Assembly (NCBI RefSeq): GCF_003939025.1
Contig: NZ_RQIH01000009.1
Location: 186,001 to 250,000, forward strand
DNA from: Rhizobium sophoriradicis
Lineage (GTDB): Bacteria > Pseudomonadota > Alphaproteobacteria > Rhizobiales > Rhizobiaceae
Reading direction: 5' to 3'
Length of the DNA: 64,000 bases
Shown: positions 19,460 through 29,238 of the stretch, piece after piece
Numbering within the stretch: the first letter of the stretch is position 1
Layout of the letters: each line of letters opens with the position of its first letter
Notes under the pieces: model-generated
Told to the model about the DNA's origin: nothing
The model's input: the letters and a program-made list of their open reading frames with translations, nothing else
Databases searched by the model: none
Translations under genes and position numbers: made by a program

Positions 19460-20530
19460 CTATTGCCGCGCCACGACGGCGGCCCCCTGGATCAGCCGGT
19501 GCAGATATTCGAGCTTGGCCACAACAGGCGAGGAGAGCACGAAGGGATAGGCGTCGGGCTGGCCCATGCTGCGTTGGATGGCGTTGATCGCCAGGCTGAG
19601 CGGTACCCAGGCGCTGACCAGCTGCTCGGCGCTTTTTGCCCTGTAAGGGATGAAATCGACCTCGCCTGATATTTCCTCGTGGCCGCGCGGATCGATGGCG
19701 ATGCCGAAGGCGCGCGCCGTCTCCAGCGTGTCGACAATATGGAGGTAGTGGGCGAAGCACTCGGCGAAATCTTCCCAGGGGTGGGATGCCGCATAGGCGC
19801 TGATGAAATTGTCCTGCCATCCCAGAGGCGGGCCGCCGGCATAGTGTCTTTGCAGTGCGGCCGCATAATCCTGCCGTTCGTCGCCGAAGACGGCGCGGAA
19901 ATCAGCAAGGCCGTCGCGGTCGCGCACCAGCTTGTTCCAGATGAAGTGGCCCGCCTCGTGGCGGAAATGGCCAAGCAGCGTGCGATAGGGCTCCTTCATC
20001 GAGCTGCGCGCCTGTTCGCGCGTCGCATCGTCGGCTTCCGCGGCGCGGATGGTGATCAGGCCTTCCTCGTGGCCGGTCATGGCTGGCACGACATGGCCGT
20101 CATTCTGCAGCGAATCCTCGAGGAAATCGAAGACCAGACCGCCTTGCGGATCCTCGAGGCGGTCGGGGTGCGGCAGTTTCCAGCGCAGGAGCGAATAGAA
20201 GAGGTGGCGCTGCGCCTGGCCGATCCGCCGCCAGCGGCCAATGCCGTCCTCGGTATCGGTGTTCGGCACCAGCCGGTTATGGCGGCAGGCGGAGCAGAAG
20301 TCGCTGTCGCCCTCCACCAGCCAGTTGCAGATGTCGAGGCCGGCATTGGCGCAGAAGCGCACCTGCCGCTCGGGATCGGCAACAAGCTGCCAGACCGTCT
20401 CGTCGCCCGGCTCCAGCGCATGCATGGCGAGATCGCCGGGCAGAAACCCGAGACGATGGTTGCAGCGCACGCAGTGGCGGTTGTCGAAATGGACCACCTG
20501 ATCGCAATTGTCGCAGGCGAAAAGCTTCAT
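19460..20530 (-). CDS. zinc-binding metallopeptidase-like protein
   Basis: This 356-residue protein resembles the COG4307 family of predicted zinc metallopeptidases. An N-terminal zinc ribbon has CDNC (6-9), CVRC and a second CxxC pair in DFCSACRHN. The central HEAGH motif is a metalloprotease-type zinc site. ATG at 20530 is chosen because the protein then begins with the ribbon (MKLFACDNC). No signal peptide is present. The substrate is unknown. Confidence 0.8.
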   Translation of the reverse strand: MKLFACDNCDQVVHFDNRHCVRCNHRLGFLPGDLAMHALEPGDETVWQLVADPERQVRFCANAGLDICNWLVEGDSDFCSACRHNRLVPNTDTEDGIGRWRRIGQAQRHLFYSLLRWKLPHPDRLEDPQGGLVFDFLEDSLQNDGHVVPAMTGHEEGLITIRAAEADDATREQARSSMKEPYRTLLGHFRHEAGHFIWNKLVRDRDGLADFRAVFGDERQDYAAALQRHYAGGPPLGWQDNFISAYAASHPWEDFAECFAHYLHIVDTLETARAFGIAIDPRGHEEISGEVDFIPYRAKSAEQLVSAWVPLSLAINAIQRSMGQPDAYPFVLSSPVVAKLEYLHRLIQGAAVVARQ

Positions 20531-20621
20531 AGTCTTAATCTCAGCAAAGCAGCGGCGGATTAAAAATGCCCGCCGCGCGAAGGGCGCAGCAGGCATGGTT
20601 CATCAAGGATGCGCTTTCTGG

Positions 20622-20813
20622 TCAGAGCCGGTCGACGGCGCCCTTGAGCTTGCCCTTGACCTTGCCGGTTGCGACCTGCCCCTTGCCCTTGGCTTCCTGG
20701 ACGGCGCCTTTGGCCTGCATGTCGCGATCATCGGCAGCCTTGCCGACCGCCTGCTTCGTCTTGCCGGCGATTTCGTTGGCCTTGCCTGAGATCTTGTCGC
20801 TGGTGCTACCCAT
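20622..20813 (-). CDS. CsbD family stress protein
   Basis: This 63-residue, highly charged protein is rich in Lys, Gly and Ala (SDKISGKANEIAGKTKQAVG), as in the CsbD family of general-stress proteins. It starts with ATG after GGAGATATTAC. The biochemical role of CsbD is not known. It stands alone. Confidence 0.92.
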   Translation of the reverse strand: MGSTSDKISGKANEIAGKTKQAVGKAADDRDMQAKGAVQEAKGKGQVATGKVKGKLKGAVDRL

Positions 20814-20914
20814 GTAATATCTCCTTGTTGGCGTCGGACCTCTCGTCCGCGCGGGAAGGAAACGTCACTTGCAGCTATTCGTTCCAGCGACCGCCAGCCA
20901 CGGCGCCACAGGCG

Positions 20915-21520
20915 TCAGGCGTGGCCGGCCTCGGCCGAAAGCATGGCGGCGGTCACGCCCATGCCGGCGAGCGCCCGCTCGTATTTGTCCTCGAGGCTGC
21001 GGTCGAAGATCAACTCCTCATTGGCCGGGCAAGTGAGCCAGCCATTGTTGGCGACCTCGTTTTCGAGCTGGCCGGCCCCCCAGGAGGAATAGCCGAGCAG
21101 CATCGTCGCGCGCTTCGGCCCGACGCCCTTGGAGATGGCGCGCACGATGTCGAGCGTCGCCGTCAGGCAGATGTCGTCGCTGACCGGGATCGAGGAGTCG
21201 CTGGAATAATCGTCCGAATGCAGCACGAAGCCGCGGCCGCTTTCCACCGGGCCGCCTGTCTGGATCGGGAAGTCACGGGCGCGCTGCGGCAGCACGATCG
21301 GCTCTTCCTGCTTGATCATGTCGAGATGCAGCAGCACGTCGGTGAAGGTGAGGCTCTGCGGCCGGTTGATGACGAAGCCCATGGCGCCTGCATCCGAATG
21401 CGCGCAGATGTAAATCACGGTGCGCGCAAAATTGCGGTCCTCCATGCCGGGCATGGCGATGAGGAACTGGCCATCGAAGAAGCCACGTTCCCGTCTGTTC
21501 TTCAGCGTCGATAAGGACAT
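20915..21520 (-). CDS. YqgE/AlgH family protein (UPF0301)
   Basis: This 201-residue protein matches the AlgH/YqgE family: [21 protein letters not shown] near the start, [23 protein letters not shown] in the middle, and [15 protein letters not shown]. The ATG at 21520 follows a good AGGAGGAACG. The family was linked to alginate regulation in Pseudomonas but its molecular function is unsettled. It is divergent from the DsbD-domain gene. Confidence 0.92.
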   Translation of the reverse strand: MSLSTLKNRRERGFFDGQFLIAMPGMEDRNFARTVIYICAHSDAGAMGFVINRPQSLTFTDVLLHLDMIKQEEPIVLPQRARDFPIQTGGPVESGRGFVLHSDDYSSDSSIPVSDDICLTATLDIVRAISKGVGPKRATMLLGYSSWGAGQLENEVANNGWLTCPANEELIFDRSLEDKYERALAGMGVTAAMLSAEAGHA

Positions 21521-21661
21521 CGTTCCTCCTGCCGCCAGACCGCAAAAAGGCCCCGACAAGAGAAAGATGGGCCAATGTCACCAATCAATCAACTGAAAAT
21601 GAAGATTATGTGGCCGTCCGCTTCTGGCGACCAAACGACACTTTCTGTAAACCTTTGTTCC

Positions 21662-22504
21662 ATGATGATTATTTGTTTGGCACCCCGCCAGCTTTTCATG
21701 GCGGCCATTTCACTGGCCGCGACCTTCGCCCCCTGTTGTTCCGCCCGGGCGGAGATGAGCGCCTGGGCCGAGGCCGAAGGCGGCCGCATGCGCCTCGTGG
21801 CGCTGGCGCCCGATGCCGGCGGCAAAATCCGCGCCGGCCTGCAGATCGAACCGAAACCCGGCTGGATCACCTATTGGCGCGAGCCCGGCAACAGCGGCAT
21901 TCCGCCTCAAGTCACCATCGCACCGGCAAACGGCGTCACGCTTGAAACCATCGCCTATCCGGTTCCGAAGCATTTCTTCAAAGGCGCCATCGAGGATATC
22001 GCCTATGACGCGCCGGTGACACTGCCGCTGTCGCTGATGGCGGCCGGCAAAGGTCCGGTCGCGATCGACGCGACTGTTTTCATCGGCATCTGCAGGGATA
22101 TCTGCATTCCCTTCCAGGCAAATCTGGCGGTGACGCTCGGTCCCGCCATCCAGTCGCATCCGCAGGAGGAGGCGATCCTTGCGGCCGCCGATGCGGCGCT
22201 GCCGAAGCCGCCTTCGGCCGATTTCAAGGTCACGGCGCATGCGGTCTCGCCGGACAGGAAGACGTTGTCGCTGACGCTCAGGCTGCCGGGCGGGGGAAGC
22301 GGCGGCGTCCCCGATATCATCGTCACCGGCCCGAGCGGCTATGCCTACACCAAGCAGATCGGCGGCAAACGCGACGGCGCCACCTTCAAGACCGACATTG
22401 CAATCGGCAAGCTGCCGAAGGATTATGATCTATCGGGCAAGCGCTGGAGCGTGCTGGTCATCGATGGCGGCAAGGCGATGGAAACCACGCTTGCCTTCGA
22501 CTGA
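21662..22504 (+). CDS. DsbD N-terminal-domain-like exported protein
   Basis: This is a periplasmic protein of about 280 residues resembling the N-terminal (alpha) domain of thiol:disulfide interchange protein DsbD. A hydrophobic segment with FAPCCSARA forms a likely signal peptide. The cysteine pair in IGICRDICIPF fits the redox pair of that domain with shorter spacing. No membrane or thioredoxin domain follows, so it is a stand-alone domain. The start is uncertain: ATG codons at 21575, 21662, 21665 and 21698 are all possible and none has a clear ribosome site. Confidence 0.7.
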   Translation: MMIICLAPRQLFMAAISLAATFAPCCSARAEMSAWAEAEGGRMRLVALAPDAGGKIRAGLQIEPKPGWITYWREPGNSGIPPQVTIAPANGVTLETIAYPVPKHFFKGAIEDIAYDAPVTLPLSLMAAGKGPVAIDATVFIGICRDICIPFQANLAVTLGPAIQSHPQEEAILAAADAALPKPPSADFKVTAHAVSPDRKTLSLTLRLPGGGSGGVPDIIVTGPSGYAYTKQIGGKRDGATFKTDIAIGKLPKDYDLSGKRWSVLVIDGGKAMETTLAFD

Positions 22505-22587
22505 GCGGCACCTATAGTCGCCTGCGATCTTCTCGCGGCGCCCGCCAAGCCGGCATCCGCCGCAAACCAGAACAAAGGAGAAAACCC

Positions 22588-23073
22588 ATGACCATCGCGA
22601 TCGGCGACAAGCTTCCTGCCGCCACCTTCAAGGAAAAGACTGCCGACGGCCCGGTCGAAATCACCACCGATCAGCTCTTTGCCGGTAAGCGCGTCGTGCT
22701 CTTTGCCGTGCCGGGCGCCTTTACGCCCACCTGCTCGCTGAACCATCTGCCGGGTTATCTCGAAAACCGCGACACCATCCTCGGCAAGGGCGTCGACGAC
22801 ATTGCCGTCCTCGCCGTCAATGACTGGCATGTCATGGGCGCCTGGGCGCAATCCTCCGGCGGCCTCGGCAAGATCCACTTCCTCGCCGATTGGGACGCCG
22901 GCTTCACCAAGGCCGTCGGCCTCGAAGCCGATCTCTCCGCCGGCGGCCTCGGCCTTCGCTCCAAGCGCTATTCGATGCTGGTGGAAGATGGCGTCGTGAA
23001 GGCCCTCAACGTCGAGGAAAGCCCCGGCCAGGCCATCGTCTCGGGTGCTGCCGCGATGCTGGAACTGCTTTGA
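22588..23073 (+). CDS. peroxiredoxin (Prx5 type)
   Basis: This cytosolic peroxidase reduces hydrogen peroxide and organic peroxides. The 161-residue protein carries the peroxidatic cysteine C49 in VPGAFTPTCSLNHLPGY, with NDWHVMGAWA and a late LGLRSKRYSMLVEDG, as in the Prx5/AhpE-like group of rhizobia. An AAAGGAG ribosome site precedes the ATG. It is closed by a hairpin shared with the convergent pcaD. Confidence 0.94.
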   Translation: MTIAIGDKLPAATFKEKTADGPVEITTDQLFAGKRVVLFAVPGAFTPTCSLNHLPGYLENRDTILGKGVDDIAVLAVNDWHVMGAWAQSSGGLGKIHFLADWDAGFTKAVGLEADLSAGGLGLRSKRYSMLVEDGVVKALNVEESPGQAIVSGAAAMLELL

Positions 23074-23095
23074 GTTTTCATTGCTGACAGTAAAA

Positions 23096-23119
23096 GGGGC
23101 GGCCGGTCGGCCGCCTTTC
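23096..23119. terminator. bidirectional terminator, peroxiredoxin and pcaD
   Basis: The GGCGGCC / GGCCGCC stem with a four-base loop is preceded by A's and followed by TTTCC. It lies in the 53 bases between the convergent stops. The T-run is short. Confidence 0.7.
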
Positions 23120-23126
23120 CGAGTTG

Positions 23127-23915
23127 TCAATCGTCGAGAAACTCGCTCAGCGCAGCATTGAACGCCGATGCCGACTCGACATTGACGATATGCCGCCCCG
23201 GCAATGACAGATGACGACCCTGCCGCACACGAACGGCGATGCTCTCCAAATCGGACGGCGGACATACCGGATCTTCTTTTCCGGAGACGGCAAGCAGGGG
23301 GTTGGTGATCCGCGTGATTTCTTCCCGCAAATCCGTGGTTGCCAGAGCCGCGCAACCGCCGATATAGCCCTGGACCGTTGTCGCGGTGAAACGATAGAGA
23401 ATGTCTCGCACGATGCCAGGTTGGCCAGCGTTGAACGCCGGCGTGAACCAGCGTTCTGCCGTGGCCGCGGTAAGCCCGCCAAGGCCGTTTTCCTGCACGG
23501 CCTCCATACGCGCGACCCAGCTTTCGGCGGTGCCGATCCTGGCGGAGGTCGCACACACAACGATCTTGCCCAGACGTTGTCCGGCATGAATGCCCAGCCA
23601 TTGCCCGGTCAGGCCGCCGATGGACAGGCCGCAGAAATGCGTCCGCTCTATCTCCAGCGCATCGAGCAGCGAAAGGACATCCTTGCCGAAGTCTGACAGC
23701 GCATAAGGCGGTGGCGGCGCCGACGAGCGACCGTGGCCGCGGCGGTCATAACGCAGCACGCGGTGGTGCTGTGACAATGCGGCTGCCTGTGCATCCCACA
23801 TGTGCAGATCGGTTCCAAGCGAATTGCAGAACATGAGCCACGGCTTGCCGGCCGCACTCCTGTCACCGTCGATGCGATAGTGCAGGCGGTGGCTGGCGAG
23901 ATCGAGATAGGGCAT
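23127..23915 (-). CDS. pcaD: 3-oxoadipate enol-lactonase
   Basis: PcaD hydrolyses beta-ketoadipate enol-lactone to beta-ketoadipate, the point where the catechol and protocatechuate branches join. The 262-residue alpha/beta hydrolase has the oxyanion region FCNSLGTDLHMW, the nucleophile elbow GLSIGG (Ser about residue 100) and a C-terminal GRHIVNVE histidine. The ATG at 23915 is chosen because the open frame before it is not conserved-looking. It is the last gene of the ben-cat cluster, 150 bases after the transporter gene, so it may have its own promoter. Confidence 0.88.
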   Translation of the reverse strand: MPYLDLASHRLHYRIDGDRSAAGKPWLMFCNSLGTDLHMWDAQAAALSQHHRVLRYDRRGHGRSSAPPPPYALSDFGKDVLSLLDALEIERTHFCGLSIGGLTGQWLGIHAGQRLGKIVVCATSARIGTAESWVARMEAVQENGLGGLTAATAERWFTPAFNAGQPGIVRDILYRFTATTVQGYIGGCAALATTDLREEITRITNPLLAVSGKEDPVCPPSDLESIAVRVRQGRHLSLPGRHIVNVESASAFNAALSEFLDD

Positions 23916-24066
23916 GGCTTGACGACTTTCGGTTTTTAGAAGTGTCTGGAGGTAATTTCCCGACGATCCGGCCGAACCTCCTATCCAGGCGTCGGCGCAG
24001 TTGCGACGCGAAGGCGCCGGCGGCCACATCGGGATGGCCGTCGGCGGAAGCATGCGTTCCGCACTC

Positions 24067-25401
24067 TTATGCGGCAGCCAGCACGACGGCGCCGGCGCGG
24101 CGGGCGTTGCTGATCGCGAAGATCAGCATGGCGAGCGCCGAGACCGCCGCGGGGATCGCGAAGATCAGGAAGTTCTGCTGCAGCGGCAGCTGTTGTGCCA
24201 GAAGCACGCCGCCGAGGGTCGGGCCGACGATGGCGCCGATACGGCCCACGCCGGACGCCCAGCCCAGCCCCGTCGAACGGACGGAGAGGTTATAGAGCTG
24301 CGCGACGCTCGCATAAAGCAGGATCTGCGTGCCGATGGTGGTGGCGCCGGCGATGAAGATCGCCAGGAACAGCAGCCCGGCAGGCAGATTGAAACCAATC
24401 AGCGCGATCGACAGGGCCGCCGCCACGAAGAAGCCGACGACGACCTTCGGAAGGCCGAAACGGTCGCCCAGCCAACCGCCGGCGATGGCGCCGACCATGC
24501 CGCCGAAGTTGAGTGAGAAGAGGCTGACAAGGCTCGCTCTTTCGGCATAGCCGGCTTCCTGCAGCACTTTCGGCAGCCAGGACGACAGCAGATAGACAAG
24601 CAGCAGGCAGCAGAAGAAGGCCACCCAGAGCATGAGCGTGCGCAACGTGCGCTGGTGGCGGAACAGTTCGGCGACCGATGCGGACGCGCCCTTGGTTTCG
24701 GTGAAGACCAGCATGTCGTCTTTGCCGAGGCGCGCCGACGGATCGATCTTCGCATAGATCCGTCTGGCTTTCTCCTGCTGGCCCTGGCGGATCAGAAAGC
24801 CAAGGGATTCGGGCAGCTTCCAGAGCACCAGCGGCAGCATCAGCAACGGCAGGGCGGCGACGAAGAACATCGGCTGCCAGCCATATTGCGGGATCATGCC
24901 GATGCCTAGCCCTGCGGCAACAATGCCGCCGACGGAATAACCGGAGAACATCAGCGCCACGATGGTGCTGCGGAGCCGCTTAGGGGCATATTCGTTCATC
25001 AGCGCTACCGCATTGGGCATCAGTCCGCCGCAGCCGAGACCGGCGACGAAGCGAAAGATTTTGAACTGGTCGGGCGAACTGGCAAAACCGGTCAGAAGGG
25101 TGGAAAGGGTGAAAAGCACGAAGCTGATCGCAATGCCCTTCTTGCGTCCGATCCTGTCGGCCAGGGAGCCGAAAGCGAGGGCTCCGAACATCATCCCGAA
25201 CAGCGCCCAGGCCTGCAGCGCACCGGCCTGCGGTTTGGTCAGGCCCCATTCCGCAATCAGCGTCGGCAGCACGGTGCCGGCCACGAAGACGTCATAACCG
25301 TCGACGATCAGCAGCAGCGCGCAGAGCGCCACCACCGACCACTGAAATCTTCCGAATGGATTGTTGTCTATCGCTTCATTCACATCGATCGTGCGCATCA
25401 T
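24067..25401 (-). CDS. benK: MFS transporter, benzoate uptake (BenK type)
   Basis: This 444-residue, 12-helix major facilitator protein belongs to the aromatic acid:H+ symporter family. The family motif DGYDVFVAGTVLP lies in helix 1, and GSLADRIGRKKG in the loop after helix 2. It starts with tandem ATGs after GGGAGGAGCC, 40 bases after benD. Benzoate is the expected substrate because every other gene of the cluster acts on benzoate or its products, but sequence alone does not prove it. Confidence 0.88.
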   Translation of the reverse strand: MMRTIDVNEAIDNNPFGRFQWSVVALCALLLIVDGYDVFVAGTVLPTLIAEWGLTKPQAGALQAWALFGMMFGALAFGSLADRIGRKKGIAISFVLFTLSTLLTGFASSPDQFKIFRFVAGLGCGGLMPNAVALMNEYAPKRLRSTIVALMFSGYSVGGIVAAGLGIGMIPQYGWQPMFFVAALPLLMLPLVLWKLPESLGFLIRQGQQEKARRIYAKIDPSARLGKDDMLVFTETKGASASVAELFRHQRTLRTLMLWVAFFCCLLLVYLLSSWLPKVLQEAGYAERASLVSLFSLNFGGMVGAIAGGWLGDRFGLPKVVVGFFVAAALSIALIGFNLPAGLLFLAIFIAGATTIGTQILLYASVAQLYNLSVRSTGLGWASGVGRIGAIVGPTLGGVLLAQQLPLQQNFLIFAIPAAVSALAMLIFAISNARRAGAVVLAAA

Positions 25402-25440
25402 GGCTCCTCCCTGAGTTTTAACGCAGTCAGTATTGAGATG

Positions 25441-26229
25441 TCAGCCGGTATCGCCCCCGGCCACGGGCAGTACGCTGCCGGTGATGTAGGACGCTTCGTC
25501 CGAGGCGAGGAACGGGATCGGCGCCACCTGTTCCTCGATGGTCGCGTACCGCTTCATGAGACTGGATTGCTTCACCTGGCAGACGACTTCGGCCATCCAG
25601 GCCTTCTCCGCATCCGTATCGCCCGCGCCATTGCGCGGAATCCGACGCGCAGGCGCTTCCGTGCCGCCCGGTGCGGTGGCGACGACGCGGATGTTGCGCT
25701 CAGCCAGTTCCATGGCAAGCGACTGGGTGATGGCGTTCACGCCGCCTTTGGCCGCCGAATAAGGCACGCGATGGATGCCGCGCGTTGCATTCGAGGATAT
25801 GTTGACGATGGTGCCGCCGCCCCGTGCGAAGAGATGCGGCAGGACGGCATGGCAGCAATAGAGCGTCGGCATCAGCGAGCGGCGGATCTCCGCGTCGATC
25901 TGCTGCGCTTCGAATTCCGCGAAGGGGCGCATGCGGATGGCGCCGCCGACATTGTTGATCAGGATATCGATGCCGCCGAAGCGTTGCTCGGCGAAGCGCA
26001 TCGCGGAAACCGCGCCGTCATAGGTCTCCAGATCGGCATTGAAGGCGGCAGTTTCGGCGGCGCCGGCTTCGGCTGCGATCTCCGCCACGAAATCGGCGCG
26101 GTCGACGAACAGCACCTTGCCGCCCTCCTTCGCGGCACGGACGGCCACGGCACGGCCGATGCCCTGCGCGGCGCCGGTAACGACCAGCACCTTGCCGTCA
26201 AACCGACCGGTAACGCGCGGCGCGCTCAT
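25441..26229 (-). CDS. benD: benzoate diol dehydrogenase
   Basis: BenD oxidises 1,6-dihydroxycyclohexa-2,4-diene-1-carboxylate to catechol with loss of CO2, using NAD. The 262-residue short-chain dehydrogenase has the cofactor motif TGAAQGIGRA at 18-27, NNVGG, and the catalytic Ser with YSAAKGG (Tyr and Lys). The ATG overlaps the benC stop, so translation is coupled. The position between benC and the transporter matches known ben operons. Confidence 0.93.
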   Translation of the reverse strand: MSAPRVTGRFDGKVLVVTGAAQGIGRAVAVRAAKEGGKVLFVDRADFVAEIAAEAGAAETAAFNADLETYDGAVSAMRFAEQRFGGIDILINNVGGAIRMRPFAEFEAQQIDAEIRRSLMPTLYCCHAVLPHLFARGGGTIVNISSNATRGIHRVPYSAAKGGVNAITQSLAMELAERNIRVVATAPGGTEAPARRIPRNGAGDTDAEKAWMAEVVCQVKQSSLMKRYATIEEQVAPIPFLASDEASYITGSVLPVAGGDTG

Positions 26230-27251
26230 GCTGCCTCCTTCGCCGCCGCATTGGGCGTGAATTTTTCGTATTGGAAGCTGTTGGGCTTCACGCCGTTGGC
26301 GTCGAAATGTTTGCGCACCGCATCGACCATCGGCGGGGGACCGCAGAGATAGACGTCGATATCGCCGTCATGAAGCAGCTTGGCCGGCATATGTTGCGTA
26401 ACCCATCCCTTACGCGGATGGCTCGAGGCCTCCTCGGCCACCACCGTGGTGAAGCTGAAGTTGGGCAGGCGCGCGGCATAGGCCTCGATCTCGTCGACGA
26501 GAACCAGATCGAGATCGCGCGTCACGCCGTAGATCAAATGGATTTCCTGCTCCGATCCTGCGCGGGCAAGAACCTCGAGCATCGAGAGGAACGGCGCAAG
26601 ACCGGTGCCTCCGGCCAAAAACAGAAGCGGCCGCTCGACAATGCGCAGATAAAAGCTGCCCAGGGGCCCGGTCAGATTGAGCCTGTCACCGGGCTGGGCC
26701 TTGGCAAGCCAGCTGCTCATCAATCCACCCGGGATTTTCTTGATCAGGAAGCCGATGCGTTGCTCGCCCGGCGCTGTGCTGAACGAATAGGAACGGCTCC
26801 GGCCGCTGCCCGGCACGTCGATATTGACATACTGGCCGGGCAGGAAGGAGGGAGCGGCCTCTGCGTCCACATCCAGTTCCAATACGATCGCCGCATCCTT
26901 GTGCGGCACGACAGCCGCCACCGTGGCGGTGAATTTCTGTTGCCCGGTCTTGCAGGCGGTTGATGTCGTCGGCACCGCTATGACGCAGTCGGATGAGGGC
27001 CTCATCTGGCAGGTCAGCACCAGCCCGGCCTCTGCCTCGTCGGCGGTAAGCGCGTCATCGATAAAATCATCGCCGAGATCGTAGGAGCCGCTTTCGGCGC
27101 GACACTTGCAGGTGCCGCAGACGCCGTCGGAACAGTCCATCGGCAGGTTGATCTTGGCGCGATAGGCCGCGTCGAGAACCTTCTCGCCGCTCTTGCACCC
27201 GATGAAACGGGTTACGCCGTCTTCAAAATTCAATGCGATCTTGTAGCACAT
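26226..27251 (-). CDS. benC: benzoate 1,2-dioxygenase reductase
   Basis: BenC passes electrons from NADH through FAD and a plant-type 2Fe-2S cluster to the oxygenase. The 341-residue protein has the ferredoxin domain first (cluster cysteines in CSDGVCGTCKC at about 40-50 and a later Cys in VLTCQM), then the FAD domain (RSYSFSTAP) and the NAD domain (FLAGGTGLAPFLSML). It starts after GAGGAGGAGTC, 37 bases past benB. Confidence 0.95.
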   Translation of the reverse strand: MCYKIALNFEDGVTRFIGCKSGEKVLDAAYRAKINLPMDCSDGVCGTCKCRAESGSYDLGDDFIDDALTADEAEAGLVLTCQMRPSSDCVIAVPTTSTACKTGQQKFTATVAAVVPHKDAAIVLELDVDAEAAPSFLPGQYVNIDVPGSGRSRSYSFSTAPGEQRIGFLIKKIPGGLMSSWLAKAQPGDRLNLTGPLGSFYLRIVERPLLFLAGGTGLAPFLSMLEVLARAGSEQEIHLIYGVTRDLDLVLVDEIEAYAARLPNFSFTTVVAEEASSHPRKGWVTQHMPAKLLHDGDIDVYLCGPPPMVDAVRKHFDANGVKPNSFQYEKFTPNAAAKEAA

Positions 27252-27288
27252 GACTCCTCCTCAAGGTCTCGGCTGCGCGCGCCGGCCT

Positions 27289-27777
27289 TCAGATGTGGTA
27301 GACGTCGATGACCTGGCGGATGTAGTCGTTCTTCAGCACGATTTTCTTCTTTGCGATCAGAAGGTTGTCACCGTGCTTGCGCAGAGTGACGAACATTGTG
27401 CCGAAGAACTGGTCGGTGACCTTGTAGCGGTGGTTCAGCGTGTGGAAGTTGTAGCGCACGTCCACTTCCCCGCTCCGATCCGCCAGTACCTCGACATTGG
27501 TCACGTTGTGGCTGGTTCGAGGCTCGGGGGTCGACGCGCCAGACCGCTCGGTCTTGATCCGAAACACGCGGTCTTCCAGGCCGTCGCGGTTCGGGTAGTA
27601 GATCAGCGAAATCTGCGACTGAGGGTCTTCGGTAATCCGATCGTCGTCATCCCAGGCCGGCATCCAGTAGGTCACGTCGGGTGCATAGCAGGTCAGCCAT
27701 TCGTCCCACTCGCGATCGTCCAGGAGACGCGCTTCCCGATAAAGGAACGCGCAGATGGCGTCATGGGAAATGCTCAT
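27289..27777 (-). CDS. benB: benzoate 1,2-dioxygenase beta subunit
   Basis: BenB is the small structural subunit of the ring-hydroxylating oxygenase. The 162-residue protein has the NTF2-like fold typical of beta subunits, with [21 protein letters not shown] near the start and a basic C-terminal region ending RQVIDVYHI. Its ATG overlaps the benA stop (ATGA), consistent with stoichiometric alpha-beta assembly. Confidence 0.95.
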   Translation of the reverse strand: MSISHDAICAFLYREARLLDDREWDEWLTCYAPDVTYWMPAWDDDDRITEDPQSQISLIYYPNRDGLEDRVFRIKTERSGASTPEPRTSHNVTNVEVLADRSGEVDVRYNFHTLNHRYKVTDQFFGTMFVTLRKHGDNLLIAKKKIVLKNDYIRQVIDVYHI

Positions 27778-29132
27778 GGGACAACTCCGTTCTTTTCGGC
27801 GGACAGTGCCTGGCGCATCACCCTGGCCCAGTATTCGTGCTGGCGAACGAACAGGCCCTCGTCCTCGCTGCGCTCGCCCGACAGCAGCGGTGCGATGCCC
27901 ATCTGCTTCGCGTTTTCGTCAGGACCATCGATCCAGAGCGGCGCACCCCGCGACAGGTCGTTCCAGAGCGCTGCTGTGCCTGCATATCCGGACTGGCAGG
28001 CGCGGAATTCTTCCAGGTCGTCGGCCGTGCCCATGCCGGACACGTTGAAGAAATCCTCGTATTGGCGGATGCGGAGCCGGCGATCGGCCTCGCTTTCGCC
28101 CTTCGGCGCGAAGCAGAAGATATTGATTTCGGTCTTGTCGACGCTGATCGGGCGGGTCACGCGGATCTGCGTGCTGAACTGGTCCATCAGGAACACATTC
28201 GGGTAGAGGCAGAGGTTGCGGGTCTGGTTGACGATGAAGTTTGCCTTCTCGGCGCCGACGCGGGCTGCGATCTCGTCTTTCTGGTCGTAGATAGGACGCA
28301 CTTCGGGGTTCATCGTGTTGGTCCACAACAGGATGTGGCCGTTCTCGAAACCATAGACGCCGGCAATCGATTTGCTCCAGCTGTTGGCGTCGACCGCCTT
28401 CGTGCCCTCTTCCTTGCGCCGCCCCATTGTTGCGGCGTAGTTCCAGTGCACGGAACTGACGTGATAGCCGTCGCAGCCGTTTTCCATCTGCAGCTTCCAG
28501 TTTCCGTCGTAGATGTAGGACGAATTGCCCCGCAGCACTTCAAGCCCGTCCGGCGCCTGGTCGACGATCTGGTCGATGATGACCTTCGTCTCGCCGAGAT
28601 AGTCCGCGAGCGTCGCGACCTCATCATTCAGGCTGCCGAACAGAAAGCCCCGATAATTCTCGAACCGGGGAACGCGCTTCAGGTCGTGCGAACCGTTCTG
28701 CGCGAACTGAGGCGGATACTGGGTGGTCTTCTCGTCCTTGACCTTGAGCAGCTTGCCGGTGTTGGAAAAGGTCCAGCCGTGGAAGGGGCAGGTGAAGCTG
28801 CCCTTGTTGCCGTGCTTGCGGCGGCACAGCATCGCGCCGCGGTGGGCGCAGGCGTTGATGACCGCGTGCAGCTCGCCGTTTTTGTCGCGAGTGATGACGA
28901 CCGGCTGACGGCCGATATAGGTCGTGTAATAATCGTTGTGTTCCGGAATCTGACTCTCATGGGCCAGATAAACCCAATTGCCTTCGAAGATATGTTTTAT
29001 CTCCAGCTCGAAGAGGTCTTCGTCGGTGAAGATGTCCCGGCGGCAACGGAACAGGCCGGCCTCCTTGTCGTCCTGCACGGCAGTGGCAAGCAGATGATCG
29101 AGGTCTCTTGCTTTGTCGATGATCGCAGACAT
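27774..29132 (-). CDS. benA: benzoate 1,2-dioxygenase alpha subunit
   Basis: BenA carries the Rieske centre and mononuclear iron that dihydroxylate benzoate. The 452-residue protein has Rieske ligands C95-x-H97 (CAHRGAML) and C115-x-x-H118 (CPFHGW). The catalytic iron site is in [15 protein letters not shown], with the two histidines, and a distal Asp is expected near the C-terminal third. It starts after GGGAGAAAAACC. It is 106 bases after catA, with a hairpin in the gap. Confidence 0.96.
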   Translation of the reverse strand: MSAIIDKARDLDHLLATAVQDDKEAGLFRCRRDIFTDEDLFELEIKHIFEGNWVYLAHESQIPEHNDYYTTYIGRQPVVITRDKNGELHAVINACAHRGAMLCRRKHGNKGSFTCPFHGWTFSNTGKLLKVKDEKTTQYPPQFAQNGSHDLKRVPRFENYRGFLFGSLNDEVATLADYLGETKVIIDQIVDQAPDGLEVLRGNSSYIYDGNWKLQMENGCDGYHVSSVHWNYAATMGRRKEEGTKAVDANSWSKSIAGVYGFENGHILLWTNTMNPEVRPIYDQKDEIAARVGAEKANFIVNQTRNLCLYPNVFLMDQFSTQIRVTRPISVDKTEINIFCFAPKGESEADRRLRIRQYEDFFNVSGMGTADDLEEFRACQSGYAGTAALWNDLSRGAPLWIDGPDENAKQMGIAPLLSGERSEDEGLFVRQHEYWARVMRQALSAEKNGVVP

Positions 29133-29209
29133 GGTTTTTCTCCCGCAAAGTGCGCAATAACCGGCGCAACCTTTGCAACAGTGTCGATGATGACGATGAT
29201 ATGCGGGCT

Positions 29210-29227
29210 GGCGGCTATTCAGCCGCC
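29210..29227 (-). promoter_or_regulatory. hairpin between catA and benA
   Basis: A perfect GGCGGCT / AGCCGCC stem with a four-base loop starts 12 bases after the catA stop. There is no T-run on the transcribed side, so it may be an mRNA processing or stability element, or a weak terminator separating cat and ben expression. Confidence 0.5.
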
Positions 29228-29238
29228 CTCCTTGCCGT

